NCBI RefSeq assembly: GCF_000308795.1 | Contig: NZ_BAGK01000162.1 | Coordinates: 1-47,287, forward strand | DNA from: Nocardia thailandica NBRC 100428 | GTDB lineage: Bacteria > Actinomycetota > Actinomycetes > Mycobacteriales > Mycobacteriaceae | Direction: 5' to 3' | Length of the DNA stretch: 47,287 nt | Shown: in pieces, positions 37,682 to 46,359 of the stretch | Layout of the letters: each line of letters starts with the position of its first letter | Numbering within the stretch: position 1 is the first letter of the stretch | Position numbers and translations under genes: made by a program | The notes under the pieces: generated by a model | What the model was told of the DNA's origin: nothing | Databases searched by the model: none | The model's input: the letters and a program-made list of their open reading frames with translations, nothing else

Positions 37682-39496
37682 CTATTCGGCGGGCTGGACC
37701 GTGTTGCCCGCGTGACGGGGTGCGATCGTGCCGCCGACGTCCTCGCGCCGCCAGGTCACCTGGTGCGGGATCGGGCCGTCGGGCAGCCAGGGCAGCGCCT
37801 CGACCGCGTCGGCGACCCGCCAGGTGCCGCGCTCGATCACGCCGACGGCGGCGTCGATCACCAGGTACTGCTGGGTGGGCTTGTGGATGGGCTGCGATTC
37901 CACCCAGACCACGATCCATTCGCCCGGCGCGAATCCGACGCGCTGCTGGACCGCCTCGATCAGGTCGAGGTTGTGCAGATGCCCGTCACCGAAGTTGAAG
38001 CCGATCAGCGAGTTGCAGGCGAACTCCGCCTCCCGCACGGTCCAGCGGTCGATGTCGGGAATGTGCTTGTACAGCAGGGAGAACAGGCCACGGCCCTGGC
38101 TGTGCATGGCGCGCCAGCCGATCGTCTGCTGCATGGTGATCTCGGCGACGGCGGCGTCGTAGCCCATGGCCTTCAGCTGGTCGAGCTGGTTGAGCGTGGG
38201 CCGGTGCTCGATGGTGTTCAGTTTCTGCTCCGCGCCGGGGGCGAAGGCCCACAGTGCCGAGGCCCAGTTGCCCGCGTACTGGCGCATCGACGGGAGGAAC
38301 GACACCAGGTCCGGGCGCAGGTTGCCCAGCACCGGGAAGAACAGCAACGCGACGACGATGGCCAGGGTGAGCCACGGCGAGGACATGTCGAACACGGCGT
38401 ATCCGTCGGCGTTCGGGTAGCCGAGGAACAGGAACACCGTCAGGTACGCGAACAGGATGTTCCATTCCAGCGGAACGGCCAGCGGGAAGGTGGAAGTGAT
38501 GAACAGGTGGAAGATCACCATCATCGCCACGCCGGCCAGGGTCAGCCAGTGGTCGGTGGCGAACAGCAGCACGATCGGGGTGACCACCTCGACGGTGGTA
38601 CCGCCCACGTGCGCCATGAACGAGGCCAGCCCGGACGGCCGGATATCGCGCGGGAAGTCCCGGTAGTGGGCGCGCTTGATCGACCGGAACGGCATGGACG
38701 GGCTGTTGGACACCATCGGCGGCACGACATTGGTGAAATGCTTGCCGAACTTCGACGCTCCCGCACCCACCCACACGATGACGATCAGCAGTTTCGCCGC
38801 GATGATCATGTCGGTGAACGGCAGCACCGCGAAGAACAGCAGCGCGGGCAGGTACTGCTCGCCGCGCGCGGCCAGGAAAATGGTCTTGTCCCGCAGCCCG
38901 CAGAGGATGTAGAGCACGATCGGGACGGCCAGCAGCGCCGGGCGGATCAACCCGGAGGTGTTGTCGGGCAGGCGTTCCAGCAGCGATTCGGTGGTGCGTC
39001 CGGGCGCCAGCAGCGCGACCGCGAGGGTCGCCAGGAAGCCGAGGTACAGGACGACGTCCAGGGAGGTACGGGTGTTGCCCGCGGTGAACGGCACCCGCCG
39101 CCACGGCCGCAACCGGATGGTGCCCGGCCGGGCGAAGAACAGCACACCACCGGTCATCGGCTTGAACTTGCCCGCCAGCGGACCCCACGAGCCGGCCACG
39201 CCGATCGCCTCCAGCAGGACCGTCCACACCACCAGCTTCTGATAGACGATGGGCTGGTTCCACCAGGCACCGATGTCCCAGAACGGCCCGGTGCCCGAGG
39301 TCAGCGTCGCCACCAGGACACCGCCGAACATATAGAGCACCAGCAGTTTCAGCACATAGATGGTGTGGATCATCTTCGGCGAACCGAAGCCGTATTCCAC
39401 CCAGTGCAAAGCGAGGGCGCGCACACGGTCGCGCAGTGGCAGATCGAGGAATGTCTCCGTATCCACCGGGGGGAAATCACCTGTTCTGAACCCCAT
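37682..39496 (-). CDS. DUF3556 multi-pass membrane protein
   Basis: A 604-residue protein with about nine or ten transmembrane helices, similar in pattern to the actinobacterial DUF3556 family (from memory). The N-terminus is MGFRTGDFPPVDTETFLDLP, then HWVEYGFGSPKMIHTIYVLK into the first helix. Notable segments between helices include VPFTAGNTRTSLDVVLYLGF and GASKFGKHFTNVVPPMVSNSP, and a His-rich patch HVGGTTVEVV. The last 160 residues are soluble, with MHSQGRGLFSLLYKHIPD and FNFGDGHLHNLDLIEAVQQR. Function is unknown. Context with an acyl-CoA ligase and a desaturase suggests lipid or isoprenoid modification at the membrane. Confidence 0.8.
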   Translation of the reverse strand: MGFRTGDFPPVDTETFLDLPLRDRVRALALHWVEYGFGSPKMIHTIYVLKLLVLYMFGGVLVATLTSGTGPFWDIGAWWNQPIVYQKLVVWTVLLEAIGVAGSWGPLAGKFKPMTGGVLFFARPGTIRLRPWRRVPFTAGNTRTSLDVVLYLGFLATLAVALLAPGRTTESLLERLPDNTSGLIRPALLAVPIVLYILCGLRDKTIFLAARGEQYLPALLFFAVLPFTDMIIAAKLLIVIVWVGAGASKFGKHFTNVVPPMVSNSPSMPFRSIKRAHYRDFPRDIRPSGLASFMAHVGGTTVEVVTPIVLLFATDHWLTLAGVAMMVIFHLFITSTFPLAVPLEWNILFAYLTVFLFLGYPNADGYAVFDMSSPWLTLAIVVALLFFPVLGNLRPDLVSFLPSMRQYAGNWASALWAFAPGAEQKLNTIEHRPTLNQLDQLKAMGYDAAVAEITMQQTIGWRAMHSQGRGLFSLLYKHIPDIDRWTVREAEFACNSLIGFNFGDGHLHNLDLIEAVQQRVGFAPGEWIVVWVESQPIHKPTQQYLVIDAAVGVIERGTWRVADAVEALPWLPDGPIPHQVTWRREDVGGTIAPRHAGNTVQPAE

Positions 39497-39583
39497 TGTT
39501 CTGTACCTTTCTCGCCGTTCTCCGGGCGCGCGCGACCGCGACCGGAATTGCCGTGTTTCCGGATCACCTCCGGTGGACGTTGT

Positions 39584-41020
39584 TCAGGCGGTCGCCGCGA
39601 GCGCGCGGAGCCGCTTCTTGTCGATCTTGCCGACGGGATTGCGCGGCAGTTCGGTGGTGAGCACGACCGCCGCGGGCACCTTGAACGCGGCCAGCCGCGC
39701 GCGGCAGTGTTCGGTGAGTTCGGCGGCGGTCACGGCGTCGGTCGTGACCACGTGCGCGACCGGCACCTCCCCCAGCACCGGATCGGGAACCCCGACGACG
39801 GCCACCTCGTGCACCGCCGGGTGGGCATAGAGCGCGTTCTCGATCTCCTTGGGGTAGAGGTTCTCTCCACCGCGGATGATCATGTCCTTGATCCGGTCGA
39901 CCAGGACCAGGTAGCCGTCGGGATCGAAGTAGCCGACGTCGCCGGTGTGCAGGCGGCCCTCGCGCACCGTCTTCGCCGTCTCCGCGGGCCTACCGAGGTA
40001 CCCGCGCATGACCGTGGGGCCGCTGACGACGACCTCGCCGCGGGCGCCCGCGGGCAGCTCGGTGCCGTCGGGGTCGACGACGGTCACCCGCTGGCCGGGC
40101 AGCGGCAGGCCGACCGTGCCCGGCTTGCGCTGTCCGGCGACGGGATTCAGCGTCGAGGCGCAGGTGCCCTCGGACAGGCCGTAGCCCTCCACCACCGGGA
40201 CACCGAAGCGGTCCTCGAACCGGGCGATCAACTCGGCGGGCATGGGCGCGGCGCCGCAGATCGCCAGCCGCAGCGAGGACGTGTCGGGCCGCGCGTCGGC
40301 GGGCTGGGCCACCAGCATGGCGTACACGGCGGGCACGCCGGAGAAGAAGGTCGGGCGGACCCGCTCGACGAGGTCGAAGAAGCCGGTGGCCGAGAACTTC
40401 CCGGCGACGGTGGTGTGCCCGCCTGCCAGCAGCGGCGACAGCACGCTCACCACGATCCCGTTGACGTGGAACAGCGGCAGGATCAGCAGGCTGTGGTCGG
40501 TGTGGTCCAGTCCGAGCGCGCCGATGACCATCGCGCACATGGCGGACAGGTTGTCGTGGTCGAGCACTACGCCCTTGGGGCGGCCGGTGGTGCCGCTGGT
40601 GTAGATGATCAGGGCGACGCCGTCGCCCTGGGCCGCCGCCGCGACCGGGCCGGCGGGCCGCGCGAGCGCCGCGACGTCCAGGGTCGTGCCCGCGCGGGCG
40701 GGGTCGCCGACGACCACCATCGCCCGCGCGTCGGCGATCTGGAAGCCGATGTCGTCGTCGGTCAGGCCCGGGTTCACCGGCGTCACCGCCGCGCCGAGGC
40801 GCCAGGCCGCGAACAGCACGACCACGAGCTCGACCCGATTGGGCAGCACCACCGCGACCACGTCGCCCCGGCGGACGCCCGCCGCGTGCAGCACCGAGGC
40901 CGCCGCCAGCACCCGGTCGAGGAACCGCGCGTTCGTCAGCGCGGTGGTGTCGTCGGCCAGGCACGGCGCGTCCGGCGCGGAAGCCGCTCGGGCTGTGGGC
41001 AATTCGGCGATGTGTCGCAT
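39584..41020 (-). CDS. AMP-forming acyl-CoA synthetase (ANL superfamily)
   Basis: A 478-residue enzyme with GTGAGGA before the ATG at 41020. Core motifs: the P-loop IIYTSGTTGRPKGVVLDHDN, A5 EGYGLSEGTCAS, A7 LHTGDVGYFDPDGYLVLVDR-IKD, and A10 PRNPVGKIDKKRL with the catalytic Lys. It should activate a carboxylic acid as acyl-AMP and transfer it to CoA. The substrate cannot be read from the sequence. It is transcribed away from a PucR-type regulator (160-bp shared region) and followed by the DUF3556 gene after 87 bp. Confidence 0.92.
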   Translation of the reverse strand: MRHIAELPTARAASAPDAPCLADDTTALTNARFLDRVLAAASVLHAAGVRRGDVVAVVLPNRVELVVVLFAAWRLGAAVTPVNPGLTDDDIGFQIADARAMVVVGDPARAGTTLDVAALARPAGPVAAAAQGDGVALIIYTSGTTGRPKGVVLDHDNLSAMCAMVIGALGLDHTDHSLLILPLFHVNGIVVSVLSPLLAGGHTTVAGKFSATGFFDLVERVRPTFFSGVPAVYAMLVAQPADARPDTSSLRLAICGAAPMPAELIARFEDRFGVPVVEGYGLSEGTCASTLNPVAGQRKPGTVGLPLPGQRVTVVDPDGTELPAGARGEVVVSGPTVMRGYLGRPAETAKTVREGRLHTGDVGYFDPDGYLVLVDRIKDMIIRGGENLYPKEIENALYAHPAVHEVAVVGVPDPVLGEVPVAHVVTTDAVTAAELTEHCRARLAAFKVPAAVVLTTELPRNPVGKIDKKRLRALAATA

Positions 41021-41166
41021 GATTCCTCACCGTGGAGAGTGTGATCCGGGTAACACGATTCACGGTAGGGACGGGGGCGGGCACCGGCTACGGGCCGGGA
41101 GACCAGCGTTACGCGCCCCCGTTGTGCCACGGGTACAAACAGCGTGGTCGAGGCCTCGGCGCGGGG

Positions 41167-41172
41167 TAGTGT
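41167..41172 (+). promoter_or_regulatory. -10 element of the PucR-type regulator gene
   Basis: TAGTGT ends 8 bases before the ATG at 41181, so the mRNA would have almost no leader. No clear -35 is seen. Confidence 0.35.
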
Positions 41173-41180
41173 CGGCGCCC

Positions 41181-42401
41181 ATGGCCCCCGACTACGACGC
41201 CCTCGTCCGCGAGGTGGCGGGCCGGATCAAGGCGGATCTGGGCCGGCTCACCCCCGTGATGACCACGATGTTCGCCGACACCATCCCCGAGTTCCGGCAC
41301 GACGACGAGGTCCGCAGGCTCATGGTGGCCAGCACCGAGTCCAACCTCACCGCCATCCTGGACATGCTCACCCTGGCCATCGGGCTCGACGACATCACCG
41401 TCCCGCCCGCCGCCGCCGAGTACGCCCGCCGCTTCGCCCAGCACGATCTGTCCCTCGAGGCGCTGCTGCGCGCCTACCGGCTCGGCGAGCACATGTTCGT
41501 GCAGTGGACCATCACCCTGCTGGGCGAGCTCGCGCCGCCGACCGGGCCCGCCCTGGCCGCCGCGGCGCGGATCGCCGAGCTGGTCAACGGCTACATCGAC
41601 CAGATCATCGAGGGCCTGATCGACATCTACGGCGCCGAGCGGCGCCGCTGGGACGCCCGCACCGACGCCGCCCGAGCGGCCCAGGTGCGCGCGGTGCTCG
41701 ACACCGAGGAGCTGGATCTGGCCTCGGCCGAACAGATGCTGTCGACCTCGCTGCGCGGATGGCACCAGTTCGTGCTGCTGTGGACACCGCCCGGAACCGC
41801 CGACCCGGGAACCGCGCTACGGGCCGGGATCCAGGCGCTCGCCACGATCTCGGCTCGCGCACCTCTGACCGTGGACGTCGACGAGCACACCCGCTGGGTG
41901 TGGCTGGCCTCGGCGGGCAGGCCGGCGCTCGATGTCGCCCGGCTGGCGCGGGAGGTGCGCGCCACGCCGGCGCTGTCGATGGCCGTCGGTGATCCCGCGA
42001 CCGGTCTGGCGGGGTTCCGCCAGAGCTTCCACGACGCCCAGCGGGCCCGTGCCGTGGCGGTGGCCGCCCGCTCACGCGGGGTCCTCGCCTACGCCGACGT
42101 GGCGCTGGCCGGGCTGCTCGCCGACGACGTGACGCGGGTACAGGCGTGGGCGGCGCGCGTCCTCGGCGGGCTCATGGGCACCGACGAGACCGCCGCCCGG
42201 CTCCGGGACACGGTGCGGGTGTTCCTCGACGCGCGCGGCAGTTACACCGACGCCGCGGCGCGCCTGCACGTCCACAAGAACACCGTGCACTACCGGGTGC
42301 GCAAGGCCGAGGAGGTGCTCGGGTATCCGCTGACCGAACACCGCCTCGACATCGAGGTGGCGCTGCTGGCGTGCGCTCAGCTGGGGTTGCCGAGGTCCTG
42401 A
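41181..42401 (+). CDS. PucR/CdaR-type transcriptional regulator
   Basis: The ATG at 41181 gives 406 residues. The N-terminal third is helical (RIKADLGRLTPVMTTMFADT ... SLEALLRAYRLGEHMF), as in actinobacterial PucR proteins of the RsbRD-N/GGDEF-like type. The middle part is a degenerate GGDEF-like region (LSMAVGDPATGLAGFRQSFHDAQRARAVA). The C-terminal helix-turn-helix is DARGSYTDAAARLHVHKNTVHYRVRKAEEVLGYPL. It probably regulates the divergent acyl-CoA ligase operon in response to a metabolite. The 3' end overlaps the glycosyltransferase stop by 25 bp in convergent orientation. Confidence 0.9.
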   Translation: MAPDYDALVREVAGRIKADLGRLTPVMTTMFADTIPEFRHDDEVRRLMVASTESNLTAILDMLTLAIGLDDITVPPAAAEYARRFAQHDLSLEALLRAYRLGEHMFVQWTITLLGELAPPTGPALAAAARIAELVNGYIDQIIEGLIDIYGAERRRWDARTDAARAAQVRAVLDTEELDLASAEQMLSTSLRGWHQFVLLWTPPGTADPGTALRAGIQALATISARAPLTVDVDEHTRWVWLASAGRPALDVARLAREVRATPALSMAVGDPATGLAGFRQSFHDAQRARAVAVAARSRGVLAYADVALAGLLADDVTRVQAWAARVLGGLMGTDETAARLRDTVRVFLDARGSYTDAAARLHVHKNTVHYRVRKAEEVLGYPLTEHRLDIEVALLACAQLGLPRS

Positions 42402-43567
42402 ACCGCCGCGGCGGCACTGCCCGCGGCCGCGGCGTGGCAGACGGCGACCGGGTCGGTCACCTCGTCCCGGCCGCGCGCCGCCGCCCGGGCGGCGGCGGTG
42501 AAGCGGGGGTCCGCGAGGATTCGCGACACCGCGTCGCCGACGGCGTCGGGATTAAGCGGCCGCACCAGCAGCGAACCGCCTTGGCGGGCGGCGCGATTGG
42601 CCAGTTCCCACTGGTCGCCGCCGCCGGGGACGGTCACCACCGGGACGCCCGCCGACAGCGCCTTGGCCAGCAGGCCGTGCCCGCCGCCGCCGACCACGAC
42701 CGCGGCGTGGGTGAGCAGCTCGTCCTGGCGGCCGAGGCCGGCGGTGGCCCAGGGCGGCAGCCGTCGCGGCGGGGTGTCGAGCATCGAGACCGCCGCGCGC
42801 ACACCACGTCCGGCCAGTCCCTCGAGGACGGTCTCGGCCATGCCGGCGACCCCGGTGTGCGCGGTCGAGGGCGCCACCACCACCAGCGGCTCCGTCCCCG
42901 GCGGCAGGGGCAGCGTGTCGCGCGTCGGCTCCCACAGCAGCGGGCCGACCACGTGGGTGTTCGCGGGCCAGTCCGGGCGGGGGACCTCGAGCGCGGGCAG
43001 GGTCGCGACCAGGCGGGCGGCCGGGCCGGGATCCGCACCCGGCAGCCCGATGCTCTCGCGGGCGGCCGCGCGCTGCCGGTGCCCGGCGCGCACGGCGCGA
43101 TCGGTCATGGTGCGCAGCACACCGTCGCGCAGCCGACCGCGCAGGCCCTCCCCGGGCGCGAGGCCGCTGCCGATCGGCGGCAGCGCCTTCGACGGCAGGT
43201 ACAGCGGATGCGGGGACAGCTCCACCCACGGCACGCCGAGCCGTTCGGCCGCCATGCCGCCGCCGACGGTCAGCACATCGGAGATCACCAGCTCCGGGAG
43301 CATGGCGCCCAGGTCGGGCAGGATCTCGGTCGCGATGTGGGCGGCGCGTTCGTGGATGCGGGCGCCCGCGTCGGTGTCGTCGTCGGTGGGCCGCGGCGCC
43401 AGGCCCTTGAGCCTGCGCACCCCGATCCCCTCCGCGCGGGCCGCGTCGAACCAGCGCGGCCCCGTGAACAGCACCGGCTCGTCGCCCGCCGCCAGCAGAC
43501 GCAGGCACAGCGCGATCGCGGGGAAGGCGTGTCCCGGATCGGGCCCGGCCACCACGGCTATTCGCAT
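42377..43567 (-). CDS. UGT/MGT-like glycosyltransferase (GT-B fold)
   Basis: The ATG at 43567 gives 396 residues. The N-terminal half has MRIAVVAGPDPGHAFPAIAL and the acceptor-side LVISDVLTVGGGMAAERLGVP. The C-terminal donor site is VVVGGGGHGLLAKALSAGVP then VTVPGGGDQWELANRAARQG, typical of GT1-family enzymes that decorate small lipophilic molecules such as macrolides, sterols or lipids. The His and Asp/Gln that hold the sugar nucleotide appear conserved. It stands alone on the minus strand, 94 bp after the PIG-L gene. Confidence 0.88.
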   Translation of the reverse strand: MRIAVVAGPDPGHAFPAIALCLRLLAAGDEPVLFTGPRWFDAARAEGIGVRRLKGLAPRPTDDDTDAGARIHERAAHIATEILPDLGAMLPELVISDVLTVGGGMAAERLGVPWVELSPHPLYLPSKALPPIGSGLAPGEGLRGRLRDGVLRTMTDRAVRAGHRQRAAARESIGLPGADPGPAARLVATLPALEVPRPDWPANTHVVGPLLWEPTRDTLPLPPGTEPLVVVAPSTAHTGVAGMAETVLEGLAGRGVRAAVSMLDTPPRRLPPWATAGLGRQDELLTHAAVVVGGGGHGLLAKALSAGVPVVTVPGGGDQWELANRAARQGGSLLVRPLNPDAVGDAVSRILADPRFTAAARAAARGRDEVTDPVAVCHAAAAGSAAAAVQDLGNPS

Positions 43568-43661
43568 CGGTCCAGGTTGCCACAGGCGCAGGCGCGCCGG
43601 GACGGCGACCGGGCCGACCGGTCCGTCGGGATCCGCGGCGCGGCGGCCCACCGGGCGCGGG

Positions 43662-44372
43662 TCAGCCCGCGAAGTAGTACAGCTCGAAGGAGACCGCGTG
43701 CGCGGCGTCGAAACCGTCCTTCGGCCCCGTGGCCCGGTCGACGATGAAGGCGACCTGGTCGGCGACCGGTTCGTCGCTGAGCACCTCGAGGTAGCGGCGG
43801 TGGGCCGACAGCGAGGCGCGGGCCTGGTCGAGATGCGCGCTCACGTCCACCGCGTGCGTCCCGCCGGGGCCGACGACCGCCGCCCAGCGCGCCGACCACG
43901 GCGGCAGATCGGCCAGCTCGGGGAAGATCCACTCGTTGCCCGCGTCGGAGATGGCGTCGAGGGCACTGCGGCCCACCGCGCGGTGATCGGCGCTGTTGGC
44001 GTAGCCGGGCGCCCAGGTGTCGCCGAAATTGAACAGCACCACCATCTCCGGGCGGTGCCTGCGGATCGCGGCGGCCAGGTCGCGGCGCAGGGCGAGCCCC
44101 TCCTGGACCCGGCCGTCCGGGTGATCGAGGAACTCGACCTCGGTGACGCCGACAGCGGCCGCGCCGGCGATCTCCTCGGCCCGGCGCAGCGGACCGGCCT
44201 CGGCGGGTGGCAGGCCCGCGATACCGGCCTCGCCGCTGGTGACCAGCAGGTACCGCACGTCCTTGCCCTGCCCGGTCCAGCGGGCCACCGCGGCCGCGGC
44301 GCCGTATTCGATGTCGTCGGGATGCGCGACGATCACCAGGCCGCGCTGCCAGTCCTCCGGAACCTGTTGCAC
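43662..44372 (-). CDS. PIG-L family deacetylase (MshB-like zinc enzyme)
   Basis: The GTG at 44372 gives 236 residues; an ATG at 44426 would add 18 residues that overlap a terminator hairpin. The zinc motif IVAHPDDIEYGAAAAVARW is at the N-terminus, followed by SSEAGI-like TSGEAGIAGLPPAEAGPLRRAEE, and FNFGDTWAPGYANSADHRAVGRSA, which supplies the third zinc-binding His. PIG-L enzymes remove acetyl groups from GlcNAc-linked compounds; in actinobacteria MshB and Mca act in mycothiol metabolism. The exact substrate here is unknown. Confidence 0.9.
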   Translation of the reverse strand: MQQVPEDWQRGLVIVAHPDDIEYGAAAAVARWTGQGKDVRYLLVTSGEAGIAGLPPAEAGPLRRAEEIAGAAAVGVTEVEFLDHPDGRVQEGLALRRDLAAAIRRHRPEMVVLFNFGDTWAPGYANSADHRAVGRSALDAISDAGNEWIFPELADLPPWSARWAAVVGPGGTHAVDVSAHLDQARASLSAHRRYLEVLSDEPVADQVAFIVDRATGPKDGFDAAHAVSFELYYFAG

Positions 44373-44415
44373 GCCATCATGGTAGCCACCGCCCGACCCG
44401 GCCCCGGACGACACG

Positions 44416-44446
44416 ACGGGCCGCATCCGTGGCGGATGCGGCCCGT
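44416..44446. terminator. strong hairpin terminator
   Basis: ACGGGCCGCATCCG and CGGATGCGGCCCGT form a perfect 14-bp stem with a TGG loop. It lies 16 bp downstream of the small membrane-protein gene stop (44463) and upstream of the PIG-L GTG, so it should end the small gene's transcript. Confidence 0.85.
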
Positions 44447-44462
44447 GCCCGTGCCCCCGGGT

Positions 44463-44636
44463 CTAGGGTTTGCCGATCTTCGTGCGCTCCCCGCCCTGCA
44501 CCGCCTTGTACAGCAGGTACAGGCCGGTGCCGATGGCCGCGATCACCAGCAGCGGCATCAGCCCCTTCACGAGCGCGGTCAGAATCGACAGCGCGATCCA
44601 CGCGACCACGACGATTCCGATCACCTTCCACACCAT
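44463..44636 (-). CDS. 57-residue membrane protein
   Basis: An ATG at 44636 with a perfect GAGGAGG ribosome site opens a 57-residue frame. It has two hydrophobic segments, VIGIVVVAWIALSILTALV and LMPLLVIAAIGTGLYLLY, and a short basic tail (ERTKIGKP). No family is recognised; it resembles the many small actinobacterial membrane proteins. It has its own strong terminator. It diverges from the carboxylesterase with 196 bp between starts. Confidence 0.75.
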   Translation of the reverse strand: MVWKVIGIVVVAWIALSILTALVKGLMPLLVIAAIGTGLYLLYKAVQGGERTKIGKP

Positions 44637-44832
44637 GTCTGCCTCCTCGCCAGTTGCGACCGCGCTCCGGCGATCCGATACGTCGAGCCTGGCACAGGTC
44701 ACGGCGCGGATCACCAGGTCGGAGCCGATATCCGGGTGAAAGTCAGGGTTGTCCCCCAGCCCGGGGTCCGCGAGAATCCGGCCCGGCGAGCCCGGGCTGC
44801 GGCCATAATCGGGGTCGGCCGGAAGGAGACCC

Positions 44833-46329
44833 ATGCACCCCATCGTCACGATCACGAGCGGCGCGGTACGCGGACGGACCGAGGGCGGCGTCAGCCGGTT
44901 CCTCGGCATCCCCTACGCCGCGGCTCCGGTCGGGCCGCGCCGCTTCCGGCTGCCCGAGCCCGTGCCCGCGTGGGACGGGGTGCGCGAGGCGACCGCGTTC
45001 GGCGGCACCTGCGCCCAGTCGCCGTACCCCGCGCCCATCCACGCCCTCATCGGCAGCGACGGGATCCCCGGCGACGACTACCTCAACGTCAACGTCTGGA
45101 CGCCCGACCCCGGCGGGGCGGGCCTGCCGGTGCTGGTGTGGATCCACGGCGGGGCGTTCGTGCGCGGCTCCAACGCCCGCGACATCTACGACGGCACGGC
45201 CTTCGCCCGCGACGGCGTCGTGCTGGTCTCGATCAACTACCGGCTCGGGATCTCGGGATTCGCCGCCGTCGAGGGGGCACCGCTCAACCGGGGCCTCCAC
45301 GACCAGATCTTCGCGCTGCGCTGGGTCCGCGACAACATCGCCGCCTTCGGCGGTGACCCCGGCAACGTGACCGTCTTCGGCGAGTCCGCCGGCGGCATGA
45401 GCGTCGCCGCGCTGATCGCCGCGCCGCAGACCGCCGGGCTGTTCCGGCGCGCGATCATGCAGAGCGCCAACGGCGCGGTCGCCGCCGACGCGGACGACGC
45501 CGGCAGGGTCGCCGCCGCCCTCGCCGCCGAACTCGGCATCCAACCCACCGCGCGGGACTTCGGCGAGCTGGGCCCGGAGCAGCTGCGCGCCGCGCAGAAC
45601 GCGGTCGCCCTCGCCGTGATGACCGACCCCGACCCGCAACGGTGGGGCCCCTCGATCGTCACCCAGGGGCTGGGCATCATGAGCCTGTTCCCGGTGCGCG
45701 ACGACGACATCGTGCCCGGCCCGCCCACCGCGGTCCTCGCCGCCCACCCCGACCGCGCCGTGCCGCTCATCGCGGGCACGACCGCCGACGAGTTCCGCTT
45801 CTTCACCGTGCCGACCGGCATCACCGCCGCGGTCACCGAGCAGACGCTGCCGTTCGTGCTGGCCCGCTACGGCATCGACCCGGCCGTGGCCGAGGTCTAC
45901 GCGAACGGCAGGCCGGGCCTGCGGCCGGACCAGCTGTTCAACGCGATCCTCACCGACTGGTGCTTCCGGTCGGGCACCCGCGAGTTCGCGGACGCCACCG
46001 TCGCGGCCGGGGCGGCGACCCATGTCTACGAATTCGCCTGGGAGACCGGCATTCCCGACCTGGGCGCCTGCCACGTGCTCGAGGTGCCGTTCGTCTTCGA
46101 CGCCCTGGCGGGCGCGCACACCCTCACCGGCGAGCATCCGCCGCAGGAGCTGGCCACCGAGATCCACCGCGCCTGGGTCGCTTTCGCCACGCACGGCGAT
46201 CCCGGCTGGGAGCCCTACACGGCCGCCGCCCCGCGGGTGCGCCGGTTCGACGCCCCGGAGTCGCGGACCGTCACCGACCCGGGCGCGGCCGAGCTGGCCG
46301 CGTTGCGCGCCTCGGTCCCGGTGCCCTGA
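44833..46329 (+). CDS. type-B carboxylesterase
   Basis: A 498-residue alpha/beta-hydrolase, with GGAAGGAG before the ATG. Family marks: GRTEGGVSRFLGIPYAAAPVGPRRF, EDCLYLNV-like GDDYLNVNVWTP, oxyanion hole WIHGGAFVRGS, nucleophile Ser in FGESAGGMSVAAL, acidic residue in AGTTADEFRFF and His in LGACHVLEVPFVFDAL. The catalytic triad therefore looks complete. No signal peptide, so it is cytosolic. It should hydrolyse carboxylic esters; the substrate is unknown. A TAATCG element near 44806 is a possible -10. Confidence 0.93.
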   Translation: MHPIVTITSGAVRGRTEGGVSRFLGIPYAAAPVGPRRFRLPEPVPAWDGVREATAFGGTCAQSPYPAPIHALIGSDGIPGDDYLNVNVWTPDPGGAGLPVLVWIHGGAFVRGSNARDIYDGTAFARDGVVLVSINYRLGISGFAAVEGAPLNRGLHDQIFALRWVRDNIAAFGGDPGNVTVFGESAGGMSVAALIAAPQTAGLFRRAIMQSANGAVAADADDAGRVAAALAAELGIQPTARDFGELGPEQLRAAQNAVALAVMTDPDPQRWGPSIVTQGLGIMSLFPVRDDDIVPGPPTAVLAAHPDRAVPLIAGTTADEFRFFTVPTGITAAVTEQTLPFVLARYGIDPAVAEVYANGRPGLRPDQLFNAILTDWCFRSGTREFADATVAAGAATHVYEFAWETGIPDLGACHVLEVPFVFDALAGAHTLTGEHPPQELATEIHRAWVAFATHGDPGWEPYTAAAPRVRRFDAPESRTVTDPGAAELAALRASVPVP

Positions 46330-46359
46330 GCGTGATCGCCGGGTCGCGCGCGGGCTCGG

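Noticed and set aside
36290..41044. A 1584-codon open frame on the plus strand
   Set aside because: It is antisense to the desaturase, DUF3556 and acyl-CoA ligase genes, is rich in Gln/His/Asp/Gly/Arg repeats, and has no recognisable domain; long antisense frames are expected at this GC content.
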